From: Allacma fusca
Lineage: Eukaryota; Arthropoda; Collembola; Symphypleona; Sminthuridae
Assembly: GCA_947179485.1 (NCBI GenBank)
Contig: OX359246.1
Coordinates: 46,417,632 to 46,481,631 of the forward strand
Direction: 5' to 3'
DNA: 64,000 nucleotides
The notes beneath the pieces are model-generated. The model ran no database searches. It saw only the letters and a list, made by a program, of their open reading frames with translations, and was not told the DNA's origin. Positions 56,201-63,975 of this stretch are shown here, piece by piece (positions within the stretch are counted from its first letter, which is position 1; the number at the start of each line of letters is the position of its first letter). A program made the position numbers and the translations under genes.

Positions 56201-59200
56201 ATTATGTCTAGCTGCCTGTCAAGGATGGTTCATGTACCAATTTGACGTAAAAACGGCGTTTTTACATGGTGATCTCCAAGAAGAAATATTCGCCAAGCTA
56301 CCTGAAGGGTACTCAATCCATGGAAATGGTAAAGTGCTGAGATTGTTAAAAAGCATTTACGGACTAAAGCAGAGTCCTCGCTGCTGGAGCGAGAAATTTG
56401 GCAATTTCTTAACTGATTCTTTTAACCTAAAGCGATCTAATTCTGATCCAAGTGTATTCATTGGATCTAGAAGCAAGAGCATAATAATTGTGGCTATGTA
56501 TGTAGATGACGGTTTAGTGTTTTCATCAAGTCGCGAATGCATTGTCTCATTGATGAAGAAAATTCAGAGTGAATACGATATTACTCATGGTCTACCTTCC
56601 AGTTATGTTGGAATCGACATCAGCAGGGATGATAGTGGTACAATAACACTGTCCCAGAACAAGTACATTAATGATCTTCTAGACCGTTTTAAGATGCAAG
56701 AGTGCAACCCGTCATCAGTCCCACTTCAACCATACACAGAATTGGTGGCTTCGAACGAATGTGATCCTAATATCCCTTACCGTCAATTAATAGGAGCCCT
56801 TCTATTCCTTGCCAAATGCACTAGGCCTGACATATCTTTTTGTGTGTCCCGACTGTCCCAATTTTTGTCCGGCTATGACGACAGTCATTGGAAGGCAGCA
56901 AAAGGGGTTCTTCGCTACCTCAAGGGTACCCTAGACTTTGGCCTAAAGTATCAATCTGGAGGGGTTCCCACCATGGAGACTTTCACAGACTCGGATCATG
57001 CAGGATGTAAGATTGACCGGAAATCTGTAAGTGGAGTTGCTGTTTTGCTTAATAATGGACTAATCAGCTGGAGCAGTCAGAAACAATCATGTGTGGCACT
57101 ATCATCCACTGAAGCTGAGTATGTTGCGTTGGCTTCCGGCGCTAAAGAAACAATATGGTTACGGAATTTAATGCAAGAATTAGGATTTCAGAAAGGACTT
57201 CCTACTCCAGTCTATGTAGACAACCAGTCGGCAATAAAACTAGTTCGGAACCCGGAAATGCATTCCAGAACTAAACATATTGACACAAGGTTCCACTACA
57301 TCCGGGAGCTTGTTGCAAAAAATGAGGTTGAAGTTCAATATGTCAATACAGCATCTCAGATCGCTGATGGGCTAACAAAGCCTCTTATCAAGGGAAAGCT
57401 CGAGGTCAACCGATCACAACTTGGAATTGAAAAACTTACCCCGAAGACAAAACCTAGTACAGCACCGTCACCATGGTTTTTCATCTGCCTACTGTATTTT
57501 TTCGTCATTGCAGCTTCTGGAAATGCTGGAACACCTGTTGCTCCAGTCATATGGAGGAAATCGGACACACCTGTAACTGTGGGTCATCATCAGGTTCATC
57601 TAATGGTGAACTTCATTAACCCCTGCCAAGCTATTTCCAATGAGACTGTGCATAACGACCTAACAAATTCAGCGCGTGCGAAATGTGATGAAGTATATCA
57701 GACAATGTTCCTGGACGAAATTCAAAGAATGTGCCCTAAGAAATCGTGGACGTCTGTAAATGTCAGACAAAAACGGTTCATTCCCCTAATTATTGGCGTA
57801 ATTGTGGTAATAGTGATTGCTAGTGCAGGTTTAAGTATAGCAGCGGTCACAATAGCAGTTACGAACAAGGATAAACTCGATCAAGTTGAAGAAAGGATGC
57901 AGCTGCAAGCAAACATGCTCAATGGTATGGAGAAACAAGTGAAACACAACCATGAGCTCATACAAAACTTGACTCTAAAATTTAACACTGCTATAGATAA
58001 ACTATCCTATTTACAAGATGACCATAACGAGATGAAGGGAAAGTTAATAGGAACTAATTATGTCATCTCTTATGTCACGAGTAATTTACTTTTAGCCAAA
58101 TCAGTGATTGTTGAAGCCAATAGGCAGTGGAAGCAACATAGAGTCCATGCAGCACTTCTTGACTATTTTAACTTTACACTTCCTTGTGGCGAAAGTTGCC
58201 CCATACACCTTGCCCGCGCTCAGTCTTGTCGTGTATCCGAAAATGGCGAAAAACTGTACATGGACTTCGCGGCTCCAATGATCAGCTCTGACTTGACTGT
58301 TGTTGAAGCCGATGCATTTCAACTCATGCTCCGATCCAAGAATCAAACGTGTACGATCAAATACACTGGGCCTGAAAAGGCCATTCTGTCGGAAACTAAT
58401 CAATGTGTTTATTCTATAAATGTTAGACATCAAGTAAGACATGACCTAATTCTAGCTCCAACTGGAGGTTGCCTTCCAAAGGATCCAACTATTACCGGGA
58501 CCAAACACTTTGTGGTGGATGATTGCCGAATGACCAAACCACTGGATGAGCGAAACTTCGTCCAAATAAAACCCCACGACAAGGAATACTATGTCTATTG
58601 TCCCGGGTCTAATTTAACCGTTGAAGGACTTCAGCGCCAGTGCCCCGAAGACGTATTTACCTTGCCCCTGAACACAAATTTCAAGATTAACGAATTGGAA
58701 TTCGTTGGCTCAAGGATTAGCCTAGTGCACACCGAAACCTTGGATCCAGTTCTCACAATGAGAACCAACTGGCACATTCAGCCTAACGTCAACTGGTCAT
58801 CCCTTAAGACGGAGATGAAAGCAGATGATTTTCAGGAACTGCATATTTCGGACAGTTTTCATTATGTCAATAACTATTGGTCTACAATCAGTCTTACCCT
58901 AATAACACTTGTTTTGATTCTTGTAATTGTAGTACTTTATGTTAAATCAAATCGTTCTCCCCAAACTATCTCTGTAATTGCCCGACCAATGACGAATATG
59001 ATTGAGATGTCTCCTATAAATCAACCATAAGCCACTCAATTCATAATATTGATTCGGATATCGTTTGTCTAGGATGTAATTAACTAATATTGTCTTTTAT
59101 GTTTTTGTTTCTAGTTTTGTTTTTGTAGCTATCTTGTTACATGTTTTGCAATATGACTTACGTTCAGTAGATTATACTTCGAGATTGAGGGAAAGTGTGA

Positions 59201-60455
59201 TAACTCATGGCTTAACCTAAAACTAATATCTAAGTTTGTGTACACCTTGTGTTATAATTAATCATGTGTACAATCACAAAGTATAACTGTTGTTTAAGTT
59301 CATGCACTTATCACTTCGTGTAAGTGTGACTCATCTATTCTCTTGGAACTGAGCATTAGTCAACAAGTAACCCTTTACTCTGATGTGCTCCCTTAGGTCC
59401 GCACCTTTCACTCCTTTCCGTATTTATATCGTGTATCACAAAATACTAGATAGTTCTTCTCCGGATCGTCACTCTGTCAGTTTGCTCTCTTAATATTTTA
59501 CATTAAACTATTGAATCTTAAAGCCTAACCAGCTTTGTCAAAGATCCATTTATTTGCATATACTCCATAGGAGTATTTCATCACACAAACCGGTCATTCA
59601 ACTCTAGGAATAGACAGATGCTCTTTTCACAATTATTTTTTATTTTGGGTGCTATTGTGTGTTGGTCATATTTGGTATTTTCGTAGGAAAAAATAATAAG
59701 AAGAATTCTGGACAAATTTGTGAAAATACTTGTTGATTATGTTTGTATATTGACATAGATGGGATTTAAATGGATTTAAATTCCTGTGAAGTCTTTAATT
59801 AAATTTTTCATTTAAATCCCATCCCCGTAAAAATTTTAAATCGATAAGAAACGGGGGATGGACAAAAACTGAGGGAAGTTTATTTCCGGGGCTAGGAAAC
59901 TGACAAATTAATATTGTTGATATGTTGATGTTTGGAGGGCTCCAATGATTTCTCATGTTAAATGAACCATCCAGGCGTGGAAAGGAAAAGTAACATCATA
60001 AAAATCCGCAAATTGCTCGAGTTTGTTCCCGACATGATGATCCCGAGGGGAAGCTTTATGAAATCAGCGTGGAAATTAAAATTGATAAGAAATTATTACA
60101 GCCCGCTTGTAAAATACCCAGGCCTAGCTGACAGGAGTTATGAGTCCATACTTTATGGCTCTGCAGACTCTCAGTCTCTAAACAAACATTTTATTAGATG
60201 AGGATAGAGATGAAGAGCCGTTATTTTCCTACAGGCTTTGCCAGGAAAACATGACTGTACAGGAAAAGATTGGAAATAATAATTGTTTGTTGATTTTGTA
60301 TTGCAGATGCAATCGAAGAGCACGATTTACTCCAAGCCATTCGGGTTCCATTTGAAGACCCCAAAAAACAGTACTTTGAGTCTGGCTCGGATGGATTTCC
60401 AGCCTACGGGTTGAAGGAAGGAGCAGACATAAAATCGCATTATAGGTAATGTCAT

Positions 60456-60494
<39 letters not shown>

Positions 60495-60612
60495 TCCTTC
60501 AAGCAAATAAATTTCATTATTTCTCATCCATAATGACAACAGAAGAGATGTTGAAAATGAGGAGTGTGGAATTCCCTCCAACCTCATATGTCTTCGGCAG
60601 AGACAAGTTCTC

Positions 60613-60661
<49 letters not shown>

Positions 60662-63600
60662 CACAAGCCCTAACTCCGTCTTCCGTCAAAATCCCACCAC
60701 TTGATTGTCATAAATACCCGTGTGGACAAGAAACAGACTTGAAGGTCTGACATTGTAAGATTCCCTCCTACTCCGACAACCGCCCCACATGATTTTCTCA
60801 TAAAACTGTCCATTAACTCTCAGCCATTCACAACAACACATTAGGATTGAGGCTCATGGGAAATGTCCATTTTTACAGTGCACTTGACACTTTACCCACG
60901 GCACTTGTATCTTTCAGCCTGGTCTGATTTTTTGTTTAGTGGGAATTTAAAGCATCCCTGCCCATTTACATGGTTTGTGCTAAAAAGTAATTAGGCTTGC
61001 AAAAATGGCTAATTGAGTCCAATCGTATTCCTTCCCTCCACAACATTACTTATTCTTTTTCTCTCTGCCGCTTTCCTCCCTCAAACAGAGGAGTACATAC
61101 ATCCGTCTCTCTACAAACAACATAACAAAAACGTGACAAATCCTATAATTATTTGTGCTAAATTTCACCCCAACAAAATCTTCCTTAAGAATTGTCTCTG
61201 CAATTGTTCTTATTATTATTATTTGTCCTGTACAACAAAACATTTTTGGATTGGTTTAAAAAAATTTACATACATAGTGTCATTTGCGAACTTTCGAAAA
61301 ATTAATTTGTAATATATTTTGAAATGATACATTTTTGGATTATTTTGACAGGTGGTTCCTGCCCGAGAGACTCTACCGTGACTTTGCAATCCTGGCCACT
61401 GTCAAATTAGAGAAAAGAGAAACAGCGTATTTGTTTGCGGTGGTGAACCCTTTGGACACCTTAATACAATTCGGCATCAAGGTGATAAACCAGAGTGTGA
61501 AGGGGAATTATTGAGAAATTGTTATTCAAATTGGACAATTATTATTAAAATATGAGCGCCCGGGCTATGGATTTTCATGTTTTGTGTAAATTAATACGTC
61601 AGTGGGAAAAAACAGAGGGAGGATTATGATGTAAATGCAATTGTGCATGTTCAGCAATTATTGTAATTTTTATGTGTATATGTTTATAAGGGGTGATTTG
61701 TGCATAGACGAGATGCAGTCTGTTCGGCTTCCTTTCGGAGGAATTCAGCAGACATTGCATAAATAAAGGTGCAATCTGGGCTGAGATTTGAATCTTGAAT
61801 GTAATAAGGTGGCAGGGAAAAGACGCCGAAAGTGACGTACTGTCCGTAGGAGTGCAACTTGAAAGTTATTTATAATATTCTTTGCATACAAATTGTGTTT
61901 ATTGTCAAAGTGCAAGCTAGTACATGCTGAGTTTGTCTTGGACTAATATTCTGTTTTTTTTTCGCCTGCTAATATATAAGGGAGATTAAGAGATGTAAGC
62001 CTATAATGTAGATATATGTAAACGGGATCTGTATATACATATAAGATCATTTTTGTATATTGTGCACATTCAACGAGCAACCATCAATCATGGGACCACC
62101 TTGAGTTCTTGGTATCAAATGGAACACGTTCTACACAGCGTCGTCGTACGTACGGGCAGCCCATAAATGAGAGACAAATTTTTTATGGAGATTACACTAA
62201 AACTGTTTTTTTTTGTCTATAGGCACAGTGTGCAACATTCCTGTACTGACCTTATGAGTCTGATTGTGAGTAATAGCTCTTGTGTTTCACTCAAATCTGT
62301 ATTTCTACAGTCATAATGAGAAGGTCAGCTGGGCACTTTCCGGACGACAAATGATAAGAGAAAATCACCCCATCAACTGCAAATCTTGAGAAGTTTAATG
62401 ATAGGAGCAATTACTATTCCTTCACGCCTCTACAAATTCTTGATGCTGTAAAATTGTATAGTTTCCGTGCTAAATTTTAACGATGGTCATAAAAACTTTG
62501 AGGGAAAATTTATTAAATCATGGATGAGCAAATGACCTTAAATTGCAACAAATCTTCACAAATAACAAGAAATGCATATGTACGCATTCGGAGGTGCATT
62601 CCAATCAGAAAAAGGCCAGCCAGTGCATTTTTCAAACTATAGATACTTGAAAAATAAAGGCGGGGAAATTTAAACACCAAGGAGCAAACAAACCAATTTC
62701 AAACACACCTTCAAGATTTATATCCATTTAAGTGGAACTTGACTAACGGCCCTGGTTCGTGGGTTCCTGGACGGCACACGTGGTGTACATGCTGAACAAA
62801 GCGCGCAGTATTTATACAACAAGCAACCAAAAATACAACCGTTCTTAATTTTCATTACATAATCAAATATCAAGTAAAATTCTAAAATAAATTTCGTGAG
62901 CAAAACACTGGAAGTAAAACTGAGACCACACAATAAAATAAAGTAAAAAGCAAAATTAAAGCCAGCAACACATGTACGTAATATTAAATGCCACAGCAAA
63001 TAAATTAAGATAAAGAAATGAGGTACATCCGACCATAAAAACAACGTTAATAAAATATACATTGAGAGATAAGGGTTAAAAGCAAACAAAATAATTGAGT
63101 ATTAATTGGTCTACTTAAATCAGCGCTGTGTAAACAAACGACAGTCACTTTAATTAAATGAAGACAAAAGGGTTCAGAAATGGCTACATAGATCAATCAA
63201 TCACTAGCAAAGAATAATGGAACGTTTTCAGGGAACTGAAACAATAATAATTCAGATGAATTCTTTGACCGACCTTTGAGCCCCAAAGAAAATGTTACAA
63301 GATCTCTGGAACCCGTGGAAAGGATTTAGTAATAGTGGGTTTGTAGTTCTTAAAAAAGACAATGGTACGGTTGTAGGTGTATGTTTGGGGTTGACTCGCA
63401 ATAAACACGAGAGGAGACCGGACGTTTTAAATCAACACGAAAGATAAATGATGTTTGAGATAAAAATTAGCCAAATAAGATACAGCCTCACAATAAGATA
63501 CAAATGATAATTCTTATATTGAGAGTCACTCAGTTGATATTTCTATCTGATTTCAGATCTCTCCAAGCGTCACTTCCTCCCAACATGTGATTTCTTTGTT

Positions 63601-63975
63601 GTACACCGATGTGGCGAGCCATTTGGTAACCCAAACCCTGGTCTCCTTTGAAGTACCCACCCTGACGAGGAAATGGACAAAGTTTGCCATTAAGGTCCCA
63701 TTGAATATTAATCAATTTAAATACCCATTCCCATATTTACCATATTTCCTCTCTCATCCCATGCCGCAGACTTTAAATACCTTTTCTTGTAATTCAGTCA
63801 TGCAATAAGTTGTTTTTTTTCTCTGTAGGTTGTAGGAGATGACATAACGTTGTACTTAAACTGCCAGAAGCACTCCACTGAGAAAGCATATCGAAACCCC
63901 AAGGAACTGGTCTTCGACACTGCGTCCACTCTCTACATTGGCCAAGCTGGTCCGCTCCTTAAAGGATACTTCCAG
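41155..63975 (+). CDS. Multiplexin (collagen XV/XVIII-type), 5' part, signal peptide and TSPN domain
   Basis: N-terminal part of a secreted basement-membrane collagen of the XV/XVIII class, continuing beyond the window. The first exon is 41155-41281, with ATG at 41256 after a leader beginning at TATTCACAG. Later exons are 45534-45625, 60307-60445, 61352-61481, 63557-63694 and 63829-63975. All coding junctions are in phase, giving 224 codons so far. Residues 1-24 form a signal peptide (MAITGLTRLL, then DLTTLLFSLALISSG). From about residue 44 a thrombospondin-N/laminin-G-like domain follows: HDLLQAIRVPFEDP, GSDGFPAYGL, FLPERLYRDFAILATVKL, YLFAVVNPLDTLIQFGIK, HVISLLYTD, RKWTKFAIKVVGDDITLYLN with its Cys, and LYIGQAGPLLKGYFQ. 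This matches the collagen XV/XVIII form more closely than that of thrombospondins, but no Gly-X-Y repeat is in the window, so another TSPN collagen is possible. Introns 1 and 2 are about 4.3 and 14.7 kb, the second holding a retrotransposon. Confidence 0.88.
41903..41942. repeat. (CA)n microsatellite in multiplexin intron 1
   Basis: About 20 CA units following a CATACATACACACAAG lead-in, about 620 bases after the first coding exon. Confidence 0.95.
42925..42957. repeat. (CT)n microsatellite
   Basis: CT run of about 16 units, one of several CT/GA arrays between 42.9 and 44.3 kb. A shorter (GA)n is at 43146-43167 and an imperfect one at 43703-43742. Confidence 0.9.
43885..43922. repeat. (TC)n microsatellite
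   Basis: About 19 uninterrupted TC units, read directly. Confidence 0.9.
44224..44262. repeat. (GA)n microsatellite
   Basis: GA run with a single AAAG interruption. It is in opposite orientation to the TC run 300 bases upstream, so a transcript of this intron could pair the two arrays. Confidence 0.9.
48815..48850. repeat. (TCC)n trinucleotide repeat
   Basis: About eleven TCC/CTC units in multiplexin intron 2. Read on the opposite strand it gives a spurious poly-Arg frame. Confidence 0.9.
52687..52691. repeat. Target site duplication, left copy (CAAAC)
   Basis: CAAAC directly precedes the left LTR and is repeated directly after the right LTR. Five bases is the usual duplication size for copia-type integrases. 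Confidence 0.9.
52692..53081 (+). repeat. 5' long terminal repeat, 390 bp
   Basis: Begins TGTGAT and ends ATCACA, giving 6-bp inverted termini around the canonical TG...CA. It reads as identical to the 3' copy over its full length. A TATA-like TATTTATAT at 52917-52925 is a candidate core promoter for the genomic RNA. I see no canonical AATAAA. The AT-rich TTAATATTTTACATTAAAC segment near 52986-53004 may serve instead. Confidence 0.97.
53082..53093 (+). promoter_or_regulatory. Primer binding site for initiator Met tRNA
   Basis: TGGTAGCAGAGC begins at the base after the LTR and is complementary to the 3' end (CCA included) of eukaryotic initiator Met tRNA, allowing minus-strand cDNA priming. 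Drosophila copia is known to prime from an internal site of the same tRNA, so use of the full 3' end is a difference worth noting. The leader to the ORF (53094-53261) contains a possible splice donor, AAG|GTATCT, with its GT at 53114. Confidence 0.9.
53262..59030 (+). CDS. Gag-Pol-Env-like polyprotein of copia-type element, 1922 aa
   Basis: Single uninterrupted frame. Gag occupies about residues 1-240 with a CX2CX4HX4C zinc knuckle at C225-C238. Protease active site DSGA is at 295-298. The integrase N-terminal zinc motif has H434 and H439 with C468 and C471. The catalytic triad is D499, D562 and E598 (D,D35E). Reverse transcriptase (copia RVT_2 type) spans about 898-1140 with YVDD at 1080-1083. 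RNase H has D1243, E1284 and D1320, and the pol end motif GLTKPL is at 1370-1375. All catalytic residues I looked for are present. Drosophila copia polyprotein ends shortly after this point (about 1409 aa). Here the frame continues into the envelope-like domain described separately. The start is the first ATG after the leader (AAAATGGCTCC). All these functions serve particle formation, reverse transcription and integration in the host cell. The method of separating the parts is presumably the encoded protease, but how an envelope part would reach the ER is unclear. Confidence 0.95.
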   Translation: MAPKSDAVEKLVGSNYPTWRFQISLVLESAELFDIVDGTIKIPEDEGAKKSWKKKDLQARSLIAPTLDSRQISHVANCTTSNQMWTRLQSAFSDSSRLNKQLTLMRFYSYSMTEEQDPVSGMHDIEELVQALRDMGSKLDEEDVIAKIVASLPNGYDNFKTAWDSVQPEHQTRETLLARLKKEVMRRNSKFGKPEEVESSVAYSAVAGKSKFEKKKYQDPKSRKCFYCDKPGHIKRDCRKRQRDQQNTNKDTKKGGESNNNFAFSLHVEDHDSDSDVVFANSASSDCSPDEWISDSGATRHVCGNKEWFVNIEQFSGNAPSVIMADNKKTRAVGIGQIRLEAFISGKWCKCTISDVLYVPGAANLFSEPVMDRKKYTIIRKNGETKYSKQNGKPGPEATLTNRGYILKFRPIEETVHAQLSKFLPSNKCSKLWHQRLSHINHRYILNTARKEAVDGLDLNEVKEKFECLECIAGKMTRGSFPRTTSECNFQPGERIYADLAGPMPTPSIGGAVYFLLLKDHATGYRCAYFLKHKSETSGYIKTFIALLENQTSRTVKFFASDCGTEFINRDFKTFLNEKGVIMETSAPYCPESNGRIEREIRTIKDSARTILLAAELPDYLWAEAVATVVYIHNRVLDHQSPQRTAYESIFGKKPSLSHIRIFGCTAFAHTPKSKRSVWEAKGLSYKLVGYSVKNHTYRLWDGKHKVIEAHNVKFYEEQPDVVMVPRNISEVKSKEAQTCPEISSATTKSNRRIIPLTPEVNCSPPLFNEEVDADSDWIAEDEEIQPVPTRTAPLVLDAPEPAPMNLRNQQCQEVVISTPRGQFKAQVPLDQTTQIKLPRELRPGKNSSFVPKILFNRLRSGHPTTDSTKQDEFAMALQLINEPTTYKQALEAPDCQEWKQAIAEEFKSHEENQSWEVVDRPEGTKLLDTKWVFKVKRNTDGSIARYKARLVIRGYKQEEGVDFFETFASVCRYETIRMLLCLAACQGWFMYQFDVKTAFLHGDLQEEIFAKLPEGYSIHGNGKVLRLLKSIYGLKQSPRCWSEKFGNFLTDSFNLKRSNSDPSVFIGSRSKSIIIVAMYVDDGLVFSSSRECIVSLMKKIQSEYDITHGLPSSYVGIDISRDDSGTITLSQNKYINDLLDRFKMQECNPSSVPLQPYTELVASNECDPNIPYRQLIGALLFLAKCTRPDISFCVSRLSQFLSGYDDSHWKAAKGVLRYLKGTLDFGLKYQSGGVPTMETFTDSDHAGCKIDRKSVSGVAVLLNNGLISWSSQKQSCVALSSTEAEYVALASGAKETIWLRNLMQELGFQKGLPTPVYVDNQSAIKLVRNPEMHSRTKHIDTRFHYIRELVAKNEVEVQYVNTASQIADGLTKPLIKGKLEVNRSQLGIEKLTPKTKPSTAPSPWFFICLLYFFVIAASGNAGTPVAPVIWRKSDTPVTVGHHQVHLMVNFINPCQAISNETVHNDLTNSARAKCDEVYQTMFLDEIQRMCPKKSWTSVNVRQKRFIPLIIGVIVVIVIASAGLSIAAVTIAVTNKDKLDQVEERMQLQANMLNGMEKQVKHNHELIQNLTLKFNTAIDKLSYLQDDHNEMKGKLIGTNYVISYVTSNLLLAKSVIVEANRQWKQHRVHAALLDYFNFTLPCGESCPIHLARAQSCRVSENGEKLYMDFAAPMISSDLTVVEADAFQLMLRSKNQTCTIKYTGPEKAILSETNQCVYSINVRHQVRHDLILAPTGGCLPKDPTITGTKHFVVDDCRMTKPLDERNFVQIKPHDKEYYVYCPGSNLTVEGLQRQCPEDVFTLPLNTNFKINELEFVGSRISLVHTETLDPVLTMRTNWHIQPNVNWSSLKTEMKADDFQELHISDSFHYVNNYWSTISLTLITLVLILVIVVLYVKSNRSPQTISVIARPMTNMIEMSPINQP
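57387..59030 (+). other. Envelope/fusion-glycoprotein-like C-terminal domain of the polyprotein
   Basis: Residues about 1376-1922. A hydrophobic signal-like segment lies at about 1405-1420 (WFFICLLYFFVIAAS). A furin-type site RQKR at 1502-1505 is followed directly by a hydrophobic stretch of about 30 residues starting FIPLIIG, as in class I fusion proteins. Next comes a charged, probably helical region (about 1536-1600), then an ectodomain with about nine cysteines and N-glycosylation sequons (NLT, NFT, NQT, NLT, NWS). A membrane anchor follows at about 1875-1897, with a short tail. Three cysteines and one sequon lie between the signal-like segment and the cleavage site. I cannot assign it to a named envelope family from sequence alone. 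Baculovirus-F-like, errantivirus-type or another viral source all remain open. No damage is visible. Confidence 0.85.
59187..59195 (+). promoter_or_regulatory. Polypurine tract
   Basis: GAGGGAAAG immediately abuts the 3' LTR and would prime plus-strand DNA synthesis. It lies about 155 bases after the ORF stop, so the element has only a short untranslated 3' segment, rich in TTTTG/TTTGT. Confidence 0.85.
59196..59585 (+). repeat. 3' long terminal repeat, 390 bp
   Basis: Reads as identical to the 5' copy from TGTGATAAC to TTTCATCACA. In the sense orientation of the host gene, so it carries the same TATA-like element pointing toward multiplexin exon 3, about 720 bases downstream. Confidence 0.97.
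59586..59590. repeat. Target site duplication, right copy (CAAAC)
   Basis: Matches the CAAAC directly before the left LTR. Confidence 0.9.
59758..59823. repeat. 15-bp perfect inverted repeat
   Basis: GATGGGATTTAAATG at 59758-59772 is mirrored by CATTTAAATCCCATC at 59809-59823 across a 36-base loop containing further TTTAAAT/ATTTAAA words. It would form a stable hairpin in the intron RNA. It may be a fragment of a small inverted-repeat element. No target duplication was recognised. Confidence 0.8.
60458..60491 (+). repeat. (CT)n tract just after a splice donor
   Basis: About 17 CT units starting 12 bases downstream of the multiplexin exon 3 donor (GTAATG at 60446). Confidence 0.95.
60621..60659 (+). 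repeat. Second (CT)n tract in the same intron
   Basis: About 19 CT units, 130 bases after the first. Both tracts are pyrimidine-rich on the transcript strand. Confidence 0.95.
61482..63556 (+). other. Multiplexin intron 4
   Basis: Phase 0 intron bounded by AAG|GTGATA and TTTCAG|ATC. AT-rich, no supported gene. A 123-codon hydrophobic minus-strand frame at 62718-63089 looks like translated AT-rich DNA. A further short phase 0 intron lies at 63695-63828. Confidence 0.85.

Larger units (their letters stand above)
52692..59585 (+). mobile_element. Intact Ty1/copia-type LTR retrotransposon with an env-like domain
   Basis: Full-length element of 6894 bases: 390-bp LTR, primer binding site, leader, one 1922-codon ORF, purine tract, 390-bp LTR, flanked by CAAAC duplications. 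Assignment to the copia class (Pseudoviridae) rests on integrase preceding reverse transcriptase and on the copia-type YVDD, SSTEAEYVAL and GLTKPL motifs. The ORF has no stop or frameshift, and the LTRs read as identical by eye, so the insertion is recent and could be functional. It lies in the sense orientation in intron 2 of the multiplexin gene. The element is larger than a typical copia (about 5 kb) because some 545 codons with envelope-glycoprotein architecture follow RNase H in the same frame. Confidence 0.97.
45626..60306 (+). other. Multiplexin intron 2 carrying the retrotransposon
   Basis: Bounded by CTCGG|GTAACT and TTGCAG|ATGC (phase 1). Without the inserted 6.9 kb and its target duplication it would be about 7.8 kb. 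The flanking intron sequence (45626-52691 and 59586-60306) has simple repeats and a 15-bp inverted repeat but no defensible exon. Confidence 0.8.
60446..61351 (+). other. Multiplexin intron 3
   Basis: Phase 2 intron bounded by AG|GTAATG and GACAG|GTGG. It contains the two CT tracts and otherwise nothing recognisable. Confidence 0.85.

Noticed and set aside
57474-57610. ACCATGG at the envelope signal segment, as a possible env start with good context
   Set aside because: It is out of frame with the polyprotein. The frame it opens is short and Cys/His/Ser-rich and gives neither the signal segment nor the envelope.
62718-63089. 123-codon minus-strand ORF rich in Phe/Leu/Tyr, resembling a multi-pass membrane protein
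   Set aside because: It lies in a multiplexin intron in AT-rich DNA, and its hydrophobicity follows from the base composition. I see no family motif or splice context.
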